Notes: generated by a model from the letters alone, not told the origin. 34,742 nt of DNA from Spirochaetota bacterium (GCA_020049045.1 JAIFLN010000118.1:1-34742); one strand, 5' to 3'; counted from the first letter of the stretch, positions 23,682-32,679 are shown. Made by a program: numbers and translations.

Positions 23682-24008
23682 ATGACTGAAATTCATACAG
23701 AACCTTCGTCGACGGGTCACGTTTCCTTGGGAAAATATGTTGTGGGCTTTGCCCTCGCTATGATTTTGACCCTCGTCTCGTTTGGAATCGCCATTGCCGG
23801 TGTCACGCCTAAGTACATCGCCGTGATCGGCCTCGTGATCGCGGCAGTGCTGCAGATCCTCGTGCATCTACACTACTTCCTCCACTTGGACCGGTCCAAA
23901 GACAACATGTGGAACATGGTGAGCATTGTTTTTACGGCTCTTATCGTCTTGGTTTTTATCGCAGGAACCGTCTGGGTCATCTTTACCTTGAATTCCCGTT
24001 TGATGTGA
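23682..24008 (+). CDS. cyoD: Cytochrome bo3-type ubiquinol oxidase subunit IV
   Basis: A 108-residue protein with three transmembrane helices and the CyoD/COX4_pro pattern: LGKYVVGFALAMILTLVSFG, then AAVLQILVHLHYFLHLD in the second helix and a third helix ending near VIFTLNSR. AGGAG lies nine bases upstream of the ATG. It closes the cluster: no cyoE (heme O synthase) follows, so that gene must be elsewhere if heme O is used. Confidence 0.93.
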   Translation: MTEIHTEPSSTGHVSLGKYVVGFALAMILTLVSFGIAIAGVTPKYIAVIGLVIAAVLQILVHLHYFLHLDRSKDNMWNMVSIVFTALIVLVFIAGTVWVIFTLNSRLM

Positions 24009-24022
24009 TAACAGGCACCCGG

Positions 24023-24868
24023 TCAGAGGGGTGTCTCCCGGAACACCAGCGGCGTCATCGAAGCGGCCTCGTGAAAGGTTTGAACAAAGTGCGCCGCCGA
24101 GCGAAACCCCACTTCATGGGCGATTTCTTTGACCGTGAGGTTGGTCGATTTCAACAACGTCCTGGCGCGGTCCAACCTGGTTTTCAGCAGATACTCATGG
24201 GGTGAATAGCCGGTTTGCGATTTGAACAGCCGCGAAAAATGAAACACACTCAGGTTGGAATGGCTGGCTAGGTCGGCCACGGTGATTTTCTGTTGAAAGT
24301 GGGTATGGATGTATTCCAGGGTGTCCAGAACGGGGCCCCCCCGGTCGTGGGAACCGCCCTGATGGGTGGACACCAGCGATACCTCGGCCAGCATGCGGTG
24401 GAGGTAGCAGGAAAGTAAGGTGTCGTGGGCCATTCTGCCCGTGCGCAGACCTTCCAGCATGGTCTCGATGGCGTCGGGGATGAGGTTGGATGCACCGAGG
24501 TTCACCACGCTTCCCCCGGGCTGAGCAATGGGTTCGAAGAAGTGTCCACAGCCGGTACCATTGAAGTGGACCCAAAGGGTTTCCCAGCCCGTTTCCGTAT
24601 AGTAGAGGTGTGGTTGGTGGCAATTGAGGAGCACTACGTGGCCCGCCGACAACGGTTGGGCACGACCATCCAGCCTCACATAGCCCTGACCCCGGCGAAG
24701 GTACATCAACAGATAGCTCTGGAAGGTGGGCCGCTCGACCCGGTACTCGGGGGTGCAGAAAAAATGCCCTGCGCAAACAAGGTGGAACAGCCCGTTGCGG
24801 GCCGCCTGACTGGCCGTATGAAAGTAAAACTGTGAGCGTTTGAGAACACCTCTTTCAGGGCGATACAT
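24023..24868 (-). CDS. AraC-family transcriptional regulator (next to UroD/hydroxylase genes)
   Basis: A 281-residue regulator with an AraC-type cupin N-terminal domain (about residues 30-110; YLLMYLRRGQGYVRLDG, GHVVLLNCHQPHLYY and WETLWVHFNG are typical of the sugar-sensing branch) and a C-terminal pair of helix-turn-helix motifs (VADLASHSNLSVFHFSRLF and VKEIAHEVGFRSAAHFVQTF). GGAGG before the ATG at 24868 supports the start. It converges with cyoD (14-base gap) and diverges from the UroD-family gene, across a spacer with a long inverted repeat that may be its binding site. Confidence 0.9.
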   Translation of the reverse strand: MYRPERGVLKRSQFYFHTASQAARNGLFHLVCAGHFFCTPEYRVERPTFQSYLLMYLRRGQGYVRLDGRAQPLSAGHVVLLNCHQPHLYYTETGWETLWVHFNGTGCGHFFEPIAQPGGSVVNLGASNLIPDAIETMLEGLRTGRMAHDTLLSCYLHRMLAEVSLVSTHQGGSHDRGGPVLDTLEYIHTHFQQKITVADLASHSNLSVFHFSRLFKSQTGYSPHEYLLKTRLDRARTLLKSTNLTVKEIAHEVGFRSAAHFVQTFHEAASMTPLVFRETPL

Positions 24869-24879
24869 TTGAGATCCTC

Positions 24880-24960
24880 CCAGGGTAATGACAGCAAGAT
24901 TCCGATACGCCTGAGCATAAACCCACTATAGATTCTTCGCCAGCCACCGTCATTCCCTGG
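24880..24960. promoter_or_regulatory. Inverted repeat in the AraC/UroD divergent spacer, candidate operator
   Basis: CCAGGGTAATGAC (24880-24892) and GTCATTCCCTGG (24949-24960) are reverse complements except for one missing base. The arms sit near the two ends of the 105-base spacer: one overlaps the upstream edge of the araC leader, the other lies 13 bases before the UroD-family start. This layout would suit a dimeric regulator that loops or controls both promoters. Confidence 0.5.
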
Positions 24961-24973
24961 TAGTCTTCCTTCC

Positions 24974-26248
24974 ATGAACTCACGACAACGTTTGATCACC
25001 GCCTTGAACCACCAGCAGCCCGACAGGGTTCCCCTCGACCTGGGAGCGACATCGCAGACCGGCATCAGCGCCAGCACCTTGTACCAATTGCGCCAAGCCC
25101 TGGGACTCAAGCAAAAGCCCATCACCATCCAGGAGCCGGCCCAGATTCTGGGCAAGGTCGACGAGGATGTGTTGCAAGCGCTGGGGGCCGACGTTGTTGG
25201 TTTGTGGAACCCCATCAACACCCTGGGAGTCAAGAACGAGAACTGGAAGCCGTGGATGACCCCCGACGGCACCCCGACGTTGATGGCCGGCGGCATGGAG
25301 TTCTCTGTGGACGACCAGGGCATGACCTACGTGTACCCCCAGGGCGACCGGACCAGCCCCCCCAGCATGCGCCTGCCTTCGGATGGGTGCTTTTTTGACA
25401 ACATTGACCGGGGAGGGGAGTTTGACGAGGACAACCTCGACGCCCGGCGGGATTTTGCCGCCGATTTTGGAGTGTTTGACGACGACACGGCCCGGTACCT
25501 GGAACAGGAGTCGAGGCGGTTGGCCACCGACACCGAATTCGGCGTGGTTGGCATGTGCGGCGGCGGCGGTTTCGGCGACGTGTTCACCCTCCCTGCCTGC
25601 TGGGTGAAGGGCAAGCCCCAGGGCATCCGCAAAATGGAGGACTGGTTGATGGCCCACCTCCTGTACCCTGACTACCTGCACGAACTGTTCAGCATGCAAG
25701 CCGATATTGCCCTGAAGAACCTCGAAATCTACCGCCAGGCAGTGGGAGACAGGGTTCAGGTCATTTGGCTCAGCGGCACCGATTTCGGCACCCAGAATGG
25801 TACCTTCACTTCGGTGGAGCACTACCGCGAACTGTACAAACCCTACCACAAAAAGCTCAACGACTGGGTGCACGCCAACACGGCCTGGAAGACCTTCTAC
25901 CACACCTGCGGTTCCATTGTTCCCTTGTTGGACGACTTTGCCGATGCGGGAATCGACATCCTCAACCCCGTGCAATGTTCGGCCGCCGGCATGGATCCCA
26001 CCATGCTCAAACAAAAACATGGCCACCACTTCACCTTCTGGGGCGGCGGGGTCGACACCCAGCAGACCTTGCCCTTCGGCACCCCCGAGGAGGTTCGCCG
26101 CGAGGTGAGGGAGCGCCTTCGGATCTTCTCCCCCGGGGGCGGGTACGTGTTCAACACCATTCACAACATCGTGGGAAAAACCCCTGTGGACAATCTCATG
26201 GCCATGTACGAAACCGTGAAAGAATTTCAAAAGGAGAGTGCAAAATGA
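24974..26248 (+). CDS. Uroporphyrinogen-decarboxylase-family (MtaA/MtbA-like) protein
   Basis: A 424-residue protein of the URO-D superfamily, which includes heme-pathway decarboxylases and zinc-dependent corrinoid methyltransferases. The N-terminus MNSRQRLITALNHQQPDRVP is the family hallmark of the non-heme group. YHTCGSI holds an HxC pair (H310, C312) and C335 follows in NPVQCSA, in line with the zinc ligands of MtaA/MtbA-type methyltransferases rather than true HemE. The C-terminal GGVDTQQTLPFGTPEEVR and GGGYVFNTIHNI are typical of homologues in sugar-use gene clusters. No corrinoid protein is encoded nearby, so the substrate is unknown. No clear ribosome-binding site is seen. Its stop overlaps the next start by four bases. 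Confidence 0.85.
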   Translation: MNSRQRLITALNHQQPDRVPLDLGATSQTGISASTLYQLRQALGLKQKPITIQEPAQILGKVDEDVLQALGADVVGLWNPINTLGVKNENWKPWMTPDGTPTLMAGGMEFSVDDQGMTYVYPQGDRTSPPSMRLPSDGCFFDNIDRGGEFDEDNLDARRDFAADFGVFDDDTARYLEQESRRLATDTEFGVVGMCGGGGFGDVFTLPACWVKGKPQGIRKMEDWLMAHLLYPDYLHELFSMQADIALKNLEIYRQAVGDRVQVIWLSGTDFGTQNGTFTSVEHYRELYKPYHKKLNDWVHANTAWKTFYHTCGSIVPLLDDFADAGIDILNPVQCSAAGMDPTMLKQKHGHHFTFWGGGVDTQQTLPFGTPEEVRREVRERLRIFSPGGGYVFNTIHNIVGKTPVDNLMAMYETVKEFQKESAK

Positions 26249-27222
26249 GCGACCAACCCTGGGGCGACCGCGACTCGCGCGGCGAGTGGCAACCCAGCCC
26301 CCTGCCCAAACCGGGTTCGTTGAAAAACCTGTGGGACGTGCTTTGGCCCTACAACCTGATTTACATGGCCCTGGCGGTGCTGGTCTGGCTGTACCTCACC
26401 CCCAGCCTCGAGACCACCAAAAACTTTGAGTGGGGCTGGATGTTGTTTGTGTACCTGAGGAACGTCGCCCTGGTCACCGTCATTGCCGGGGGTCTGCATT
26501 TGTGGCTGTATGTCGCCAAAACCCAGGGTGTGAAGTTCAAGTACAATGACAAATGGATGGCCCGGCAGGACAAGAAATTCTTGTTCGGCAACCAGACCTG
26601 GGACAACATTTTCTGGAATTTGACCAGCGGCTGTCTGATCTGGAGCGCCTACGAGGTGGTGACGCTCTGGGCCTTCTCGAACAAGCTCATTCCCCTGGTC
26701 GATTTTCGGGAAAATCCCGTCTACTTCGTGCTGCTGATGTGGGCCGTCATCTACCTGCGCTACTTCCATTTCTACTTCGTCCACTGGGTCAGCCACTGGA
26801 AGCCCCTGTTCAAAATCAGCCACTACCTGCACCACAAGAATATCAACGTGGGGCCATGGTCGGGGCTTTCGATGCATCCGATTGAGCATCTTCTGTATTT
26901 CTCAGGAGTTTTGTTGCACTGGGTGATTCCCTCCAGTCCGGCCCACGCCATTTTTCACTTGCTACACGCTGGGGTCAGTCCGGCCCTAGGTCACACCAGT
27001 TTTCATAAGCTGTTGACCGGCAAGGATGACCAGGGGCTGGTGGCCGACCATTATTTTCACTATCTGCACCACCGGTACTTTACGGTCAACTTCGGCGTGC
27101 AGGAGTTCCCCCTGGACTGGTGGTTCAAGACTGTGCACGACGGTTCGCCCGAATCCCATGCCCAAATGATGGCCGCCCGGAAGAAGAAAGCGGGCAAGGC
27201 TGGGGCCGATGATCCGGCGTGA
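26245..27222 (+). CDS. Fatty-acid hydroxylase/sterol desaturase-family membrane protein
   Basis: A 325-residue membrane protein with about four to six predicted helices and the histidine clusters of the di-iron fatty-acid hydroxylase family: HWVSHW, HYLHHKN, HLLHAG and HYFHYLHHRYF. These enzymes use O2 to hydroxylate or desaturate lipids at the membrane. The ATG at 26245 overlaps the UroD-family stop (ATGA), with AAAGGAG seven bases upstream, so the two proteins are co-translated. The C-terminus is basic and cytoplasmic. It ends two bases before the stop of the convergent gene, with no visible terminator. Confidence 0.85.
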   Translation: MSDQPWGDRDSRGEWQPSPLPKPGSLKNLWDVLWPYNLIYMALAVLVWLYLTPSLETTKNFEWGWMLFVYLRNVALVTVIAGGLHLWLYVAKTQGVKFKYNDKWMARQDKKFLFGNQTWDNIFWNLTSGCLIWSAYEVVTLWAFSNKLIPLVDFRENPVYFVLLMWAVIYLRYFHFYFVHWVSHWKPLFKISHYLHHKNINVGPWSGLSMHPIEHLLYFSGVLLHWVIPSSPAHAIFHLLHAGVSPALGHTSFHKLLTGKDDQGLVADHYFHYLHHRYFTVNFGVQEFPLDWWFKTVHDGSPESHAQMMAARKKKAGKAGADDPA

Positions 27223-27224
27223 CG

Positions 27225-28334
27225 TCAGAGCGTCGGGTCTTGCAGTCCAAGACGGTTCATCATTTCCAAGACGGCCGTCTTGTCTTCGGGTGGAGCTTCT
27301 CCGTACATCATGATTCCTTCACCCGAGCCCAGTTGTTCGACCAGGACTTCGAGGGCTCTCCATCCCAGAGTCGATTGGCTGGCGAAAAACTGAACCCGCT
27401 TTCCGGCAGCGCGAATTCTCCGGTAAACGTCCGGCCATTCCGTGATCTCCGGTTGCCCGGCTCCTGGTATCCACTGAATTCCCTTCAGTTCGGGAATCGC
27501 CAGAAGCGAGTCCAGATGCTTGAGCATTCCCGGACCGTCGAGATGAAAGAAGGGATTGGCCAGTTTTTTGCAGCTGGCCTGCAGCTCGGGCAGGCAGAAC
27601 TGCTGAAACATCTCGGGACCGATCATGAACGAAAAGTCGCACTGGAGCATGTAATAGGGCGTCTCTGAGTACAGCGGGGTCCAGGCCGTATACCCCAAGT
27701 GGGCCGGCTGGATCACCTGATTGAGAGCCTCAAAGTAACGCCACCAAATTTGGTGAGCCTCCCATGCCATCCGCTCGACGTCCTGCGGCACGTCATAAAG
27801 GTCAAAGATCAATTCCTCACTGGGACGAAAGGAAGCCAGAATATCGAGATTGCCACCAAGGTCGGTCATACCCAGATGAACCAGTCCTTCGGATCGATTG
27901 GCCAGAGCCTGGTAGATGTCACAGACCCGCCGAAACCAATCATTGTCGGGACTGTCATGAAACCTGAGGTCAGAAAGCTTTTCGAGGTGGTGGTTCTGAT
28001 GAAACCAAACGGTATCGAGTCCGTTTTGCAGTTCCAGGCCCAAGAAGGCGGCAATCGAACCAGGACCAAAATTGGGGGTGGCCACCGGAAAAGAATCCCC
28101 TAGAAAATGGCGGCATTCCAAATCATAGACCATTCGGTCGGCAATGGCGGCAGCCGGGATGCCGGCCTCGTACGCGCTTGTGAAGGCCCGGGATTCCAGG
28201 CTCGGCTCGGGGCGACCGGGGTTTCGCCCTGGTATGGTCAGGTGAATAAGGGGGGTGGCAAGGGTTCCGTTCCACCATTCCCGATGGCGCTCCTTCACGA
28301 GGGTCCAGCGGTTTTGGTCAAAATCAAGGTTCAT
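27225..28334 (-). CDS. Second UroD-superfamily protein, lacking the zinc cysteine
   Basis: A 369-residue protein of the same superfamily as the 24974-26248 product but of another branch. Recognisable elements are FDQNRWTLVKERHREWWNGT, then TDLGGNLDILASFRPSEEL, SFMIGPEMFQQFCLP and FHLDGPGMLKHLD. Where the MtaA type has HxC, this one has H264-L-D266, so a zinc-thiolate site is unlikely. Homologues of this kind occur in glycoside-use clusters with unknown activity. The ATG at 28334, with AAGGA upstream, lies inside the end of the glycosidase-like gene (11-base overlap), so the two are coupled. Confidence 0.8.
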   Translation of the reverse strand: MNLDFDQNRWTLVKERHREWWNGTLATPLIHLTIPGRNPGRPEPSLESRAFTSAYEAGIPAAAIADRMVYDLECRHFLGDSFPVATPNFGPGSIAAFLGLELQNGLDTVWFHQNHHLEKLSDLRFHDSPDNDWFRRVCDIYQALANRSEGLVHLGMTDLGGNLDILASFRPSEELIFDLYDVPQDVERMAWEAHQIWWRYFEALNQVIQPAHLGYTAWTPLYSETPYYMLQCDFSFMIGPEMFQQFCLPELQASCKKLANPFFHLDGPGMLKHLDSLLAIPELKGIQWIPGAGQPEITEWPDVYRRIRAAGKRVQFFASQSTLGWRALEVLVEQLGSGEGIMMYGEAPPEDKTAVLEMMNRLGLQDPTL

Positions 28335-30075
28335 TTCCAACGTCCTTCAGGCGATCGAGGTCAGTGAGCATTTTCGAAGCTACTTCTGGCGGCAGGTTTG
28401 CCAATCCCGTGTACTCGATCCACCCGTTACCAACGCCGACGGCCGCTCCTGTATTGCGCGCCAACTCCAACTGTTCGGTCCAAAACCGCTGGAACTGCCA
28501 GGCTGTGGGAAGCCAGGGTTTGGATCCCAGAACCGACCGGTAGCGTGTTGGCGCTTCGCGGTACCACGGTTCTGCCAGAAGCCCGGGGTAAGCATGGTCA
28601 CCGCCCTCTCCATCGGCCCAGAATGCGAAGCCTGCCAAGCCGCAGTCCGAAGTCAGGACGGCCGCATCCGGTCGGTAGGACCTCACCAGGTTTCTGAGGT
28701 CTTTCAGAAACTGAACTGCACCCGGCGAAGTCGCCACGGGGCGACCCCCGGCCCAGTCATACCCACAACCGGCAAAGGTTTCATCGACGACTATGGCATC
28801 AGGGGCCAGCAGTTCCATGATCCATGCTGCTTGTTGGAGCAGGTGGTCCTGCCATTCCTTCCGGGCCATGGACATGTGCCGGGCCATTTGGTAGAGGTCG
28901 GGACCGTTCCAACCGGAGTAAGTGACAGGCTCACCCGACTCTTTGATGGCAACGGCGTGTTTGAGTCGCTCGAAAATGGGAGACGCCGGATCGAGGGCCG
29001 CCATGTGCAGGTAGATGCCGGCACGAGTGCCTTGTGCACGGCAGAGGGCAATCCTGTCTCGAATCTTCTCGAGGCTCATCGGGCAGGAACCTTTGCCATC
29101 GCTGGCCATGGCAACCCATTCCTTGCGCTCCGGGTGGATGAAGTCGCCCCAATAGGGGTAGTAGCCGTGTTGGGTGGAAAATCCTACACCGAACCTGCGG
29201 AAGTGGAGGGCATCGACATCGTAGGCACTACCCCGTCTTCCATCGATACCTGGCCCCAGAAAGTCCTGGTGCGAGACTCTGACCTCTTTCAGCCAAGCTG
29301 GCGGTGCCATGTCCTGCTCGTGGGCCAAGAGATGCAGTTGCTCCCAGGCAACCTCCGGCCCTCCTTCGTGGACCGACAGGAAGACAGACCTGGACTCTAC
29401 GCCGGTTCCTGGCTCCACGATGGTGGCGAAACTCCAGCCGCCTTCGTTGCGCTGGGTTCCAAATCGTTCCACCTTCCAGCCATACTCAGGCGAGGCAAAC
29501 AGGGCCACCCGCTGGGGGACTCCCGGATGCCAGACATCCACCACCGGGGCCAGAAGAAGCATCTTTGTCTCAAGCGTTCCTGGATCTGACAGCAGGGGTT
29601 CTCGGAAATGCACCGTGATGGGCTCGCTGTTTTGCAGGGGAGAACCCACAAACCCTGGGCGCTGCCAGGGGCGCTGGTTGGGCCCCAGGGACGCTAAGGC
29701 GGGATGTCCGAAGCCCCCATTGGCACTGGCTGGGAGGTCTGCGTGCTCCATTCCGCAAGCCATCGAGGGCCGGGCGCTGGTACTCCATTCCACTAAAATT
29801 GGTACAGAAGAAGCTCCCGGCAGGATGACCAACTCAGTCCTGAGCACATCGGTCGCCACGAGGCTCTGAACCATACTGAGACTGTTGCCGCCAACCGTAA
29901 CTTGTCCCACAAAAGGAAGGGCTACCCAACCCTCTCGATCTCTTACCGCCCGAGCCCGAACGGACATCAAGCCCCTGTCTCCTCGGTTCACAAGGGGACG
30001 CTGCTGGACCTTGATTTGGGTGAAACCCTCGTTCGGATCGGATTGCCATTGGTAACGGTGGGGGTCGGAAGGCAT
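28324..30075 (-). CDS. Putative glycoside hydrolase (DUF6259-like, TIM-barrel type)
   Basis: A 583-residue protein without a signal peptide. An N-terminal beta-rich half (about residues 1-290) is followed by a barrel-like half with candidate catalytic acids in APDAIVVDETFAGCGYDW and VLTSDCGLAGF, and substrate-site aromatic residues (GYYPYWGDF, YSGWNGPDLY). This resembles unclassified carbohydrate-active proteins annotated as DUF6259, but the assignment is tentative. AAGGAG seven bases before the ATG at 30075 fixes the start. It diverges from the GH38 gene (140-base spacer) and is cotranscribed with the UroD-like gene downstream. Its cytoplasmic location suggests it acts on imported oligosaccharides. 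Confidence 0.65.
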   Translation of the reverse strand: MPSDPHRYQWQSDPNEGFTQIKVQQRPLVNRGDRGLMSVRARAVRDREGWVALPFVGQVTVGGNSLSMVQSLVATDVLRTELVILPGASSVPILVEWSTSARPSMACGMEHADLPASANGGFGHPALASLGPNQRPWQRPGFVGSPLQNSEPITVHFREPLLSDPGTLETKMLLLAPVVDVWHPGVPQRVALFASPEYGWKVERFGTQRNEGGWSFATIVEPGTGVESRSVFLSVHEGGPEVAWEQLHLLAHEQDMAPPAWLKEVRVSHQDFLGPGIDGRRGSAYDVDALHFRRFGVGFSTQHGYYPYWGDFIHPERKEWVAMASDGKGSCPMSLEKIRDRIALCRAQGTRAGIYLHMAALDPASPIFERLKHAVAIKESGEPVTYSGWNGPDLYQMARHMSMARKEWQDHLLQQAAWIMELLAPDAIVVDETFAGCGYDWAGGRPVATSPGAVQFLKDLRNLVRSYRPDAAVLTSDCGLAGFAFWADGEGGDHAYPGLLAEPWYREAPTRYRSVLGSKPWLPTAWQFQRFWTEQLELARNTGAAVGVGNGWIEYTGLANLPPEVASKMLTDLDRLKDVGNEP

Positions 30076-30180
30076 GGGCTTTCTCCTTGGTGCCTTAGGT
30101 ATCTCCCGACTCCCGATGCCGGTCAACCCGTTTGGTTTGAAGAGTGACCAACCGGGTACCTTTTGAGTACTTCTGAAACA

Positions 30181-30209
30181 TTTCCAATGAGTCGCGACAA
30201 TGCTAGACT
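30181..30209 (+). promoter_or_regulatory. Candidate promoter of the GH38 gene
   Basis: TTTCCA (30181-30186), a 17-base spacer and an extended -10 TGC-TAGACT (30201-30209) precede the ATG at 30216. A start site this close would give a nearly leaderless message, or a 20-base leader if the ATG at 30237 is used. Neither ATG has a strong ribosome-binding site. Confidence 0.35.
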
Positions 30210-30215
30210 TGCGGC

Positions 30216-32671
30216 ATGCCACAGCAAAAGACAACGATGAAAACCCTTCACTTGATCTGCAACGCCCATATCGACCCTGTCTGGCAGTGGGATTGGGAGG
30301 AGGGTGCCGCCGAGGCTGTGTCGACCTTTCGGATTGCCGCCGCCTTCGCCCAGGAATTCGACGCTTTTGTTTTCAACCACAACGAAGCCCTGCTGTACCG
30401 CTGGATTGAAGAATACGAGCCCCCTTTGTTTGCCCAAATCCAAGCCCTGGTCAGGGACGGTAAGTGGCACATTATGGGCGGCTGGTACCTCCAACCCGAC
30501 TGCAATCTGCCCAGCGGAGAGTCGTTTGTCCGGCAAATTCTGCTAGGAAGGCGGTATTTCCAAGAGAAATTCGGCGTTGAACCCCGGACGGCCATCAACT
30601 TTGACCCGTTCGGCCACTCCCGCGGGCTGGTCCAGATCCTGGCAAAGAGTGGCTAGACTGCGAACTTCCTGCGGACGATTTTTGGTGGGAGGGGTTTGAT
30701 GGATCCCGGGTGAAAGGCCACCGTTCGTCCGAGCACTACAATTCGGCCCTGGGGAAAGCCCAGGAAAAGGTGGAAACCTGGCTGGCCGAGCACGGTGGTC
30801 AGAATACGGGTCTGCTTTTGTGGGGCGTGGGAAACCACGGCGGTGGCCCTTCCCGGGTTGATCTCCAGAAATTGGCCCAGCTCATCGAACAACGAAAGGA
30901 TGTTCAGATTCGCCATTCTGTCCCGGAAGACTATTTTGACGGGGTGGACAGCTCAGCCTGGCCGGTGCACCGAGGGGACCTCAATGCCTGGGCCGTTGGT
31001 TGCTACACCTCCCAAGTACGGATCAAGCAGATGCACCGCAAGTTGGAAAACCAGTTGTACCTCACCGAAAAAATGGCCACGGCCGCCGGCTTGCTGGGCC
31101 TCTGTGACTACCCGGCGGTCGACCTGGAGGAGGTCTCGAGGACCTTGGCCCTGGCCCAGTTTCACGATATTTTGCCCGGCTCTTCGGTACAGACGGTAGA
31201 GGACTATTCACTGAACCTCATGGGACATGGTTTGGAGCTCCTCACCCGCCTGAGGGCCCGGGCGTTTTTCGCCCTGGCAGCGGGTCAGAAGACCGCTGCG
31301 GAAGGTGAAATCCCCATCTTGGTCTACAACCCGCATCCTTACCCCGTGGAAGGAATTTGGGAGTGTGAGTTCATGCTGGCCGACCAAAACTGGAAGGATG
31401 AATTCACCAACCCAACGGTGTGGCAAAACGGCAGGGCCCTGGCTACCCAATGCGAAAAAGAGAACAGCAACCTTACCCTGGATTGGCGCAAACGGGTGGT
31501 GTTCCAGGGGACTCTCGCGCCCTCGTCCATGAACCGGTTTGATGTCCGGCTCGAGGTTTTACCCGCCAAGCCCTGCCTTGAACTCACCTCGACGGACGGA
31601 CTATGGCATTTTGAGACCCTGCGGCTCGCCGTTTCGCTGGATTTGGCCACAGGGTTGCTTCGACATTACCGGGTCGACGGCGTCGAGGTGCTCAAAGAGG
31701 GTGCGGGCCGGTTGTTGGTGCTCCAGGACGACGACGATCCTTGGGCGATGAACGTTTCTTCCTTTCGCGACCTTGCTGGAGAAATGACCTTGCTTACTGC
31801 CGAAGAGGGGAGTCGTATCAGCGGTCTGGGGTCGGTCGTGCCCTCGGTCCGTTTGATTGAGGATGGCCCGGTGCGGTCTGTGGTAGAGGCGGTGTTTGGC
31901 TTCGGCGACTCGTTTGCCGTGGTCCATTACAAGCTCCCCAAGGTGGGAACCGAAGTCGAAGTGGTTGTCCGGGTCAACTGGAATGAGAAGAGCCGCATGC
32001 TTAAACTAACCCTGCCCGTTGCCTTCCCTGGTGTCTACCGAGGACAGACGGCCTTCGGCATCCAGGATTTGGCCATGGACGGCCGGGAAGTTGTGGCCCA
32101 AAAATGGTGGGGGGTGTTTGGTGAACAGACAGCCATGACCGTTGCCAACGAGGGTTCCCATGGTTCGGACTTTGATGGCCGTGAGGTGAGGCTGTCGCTT
32201 CTTCGTTCGGCTGCCTACTGTGCTCACCCCATCCATGACCGACCCCTGGTACCCCAGGATCGCTATTCGACACGCATCGACCAGGGGGAACGGGTGTTTC
32301 GTTTCTGGATCAACGCGGGATCCGCCCCGGGGCGTATCGAATCGGTGGACCGCGAGGCGCTCTCCCACAACGAGATGCCCTTTGCCCTCTCTTTCTTCCC
32401 TTCGGGTCAAGGAAGTTTGCCCAGCCCCGTCGTCACCTTGGATGATCCAGCGGTGGTCGTCGCCTCGTTTCGGCCCTCAGAAAGCCGCCCCGGATGGGTT
32501 ATCCGCCTGTTCGAACCTACGGGCAGGCGACGGCTGGTGACCTTGCGTGTGACGGCGTTGGGACTTGCCGCCCAATTCGACTTGGAGCCGTTCGAAGTGA
32601 TGACCCTGGTCTGGGACAGCCAGCTCGGTAAACTGGTGGAATGCGACCTGCTGGAAAGGGTTCTCGCCTAG
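30216..32671 (+). pseudogene. GH38 alpha-mannosidase, broken by deletion and frameshift
   Basis: Relatives are zinc-dependent retaining alpha-mannosidases of about 800-900 residues. Part one (30216-30656) carries the zinc motif NAHIDPVWQWDW and the nucleophile region NFDPFGHSRG, then reaches a TAG in ILAKSG-stop. Part two resumes at 30656 in another frame (DCELPADDFWWEGFDGSR) and runs to 32671 with the zinc histidine in GVGNHGGGPSR, HDILPGSSVQTVEDY, then the usual C-terminal beta domains. Intact relatives have a strand of the type YDSYLFCRP at the junction; it is missing, so about 30-40 bases (one base plus a block of codons) appear deleted at 30655/30656. The rest is full length. The gene diverges from the glycosidase-like gene and converges with an AraC regulator. 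Confidence 0.85.
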
Positions 32672-32679
32672 TCGCATCC

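Noticed and set aside
24029-24045. GGTGT/ACACC hairpin after cyoD as a terminator
   Set aside because: A five-base stem with no T-run, lying inside the convergent AraC coding sequence.
24980-26230. 416-codon open frame on the minus strand opposite the UroD-family gene
   Set aside because: Low-complexity composition typical of antisense to GC-rich coding sequence; the plus strand has recognisable family motifs and coupling to the next gene.
27200-27240. Bidirectional terminator between the hydroxylase and UroD-like genes
   Set aside because: Only an imperfect CCGGCG/CGTCGG pairing around a GACGTC core, with no T-run on either side.
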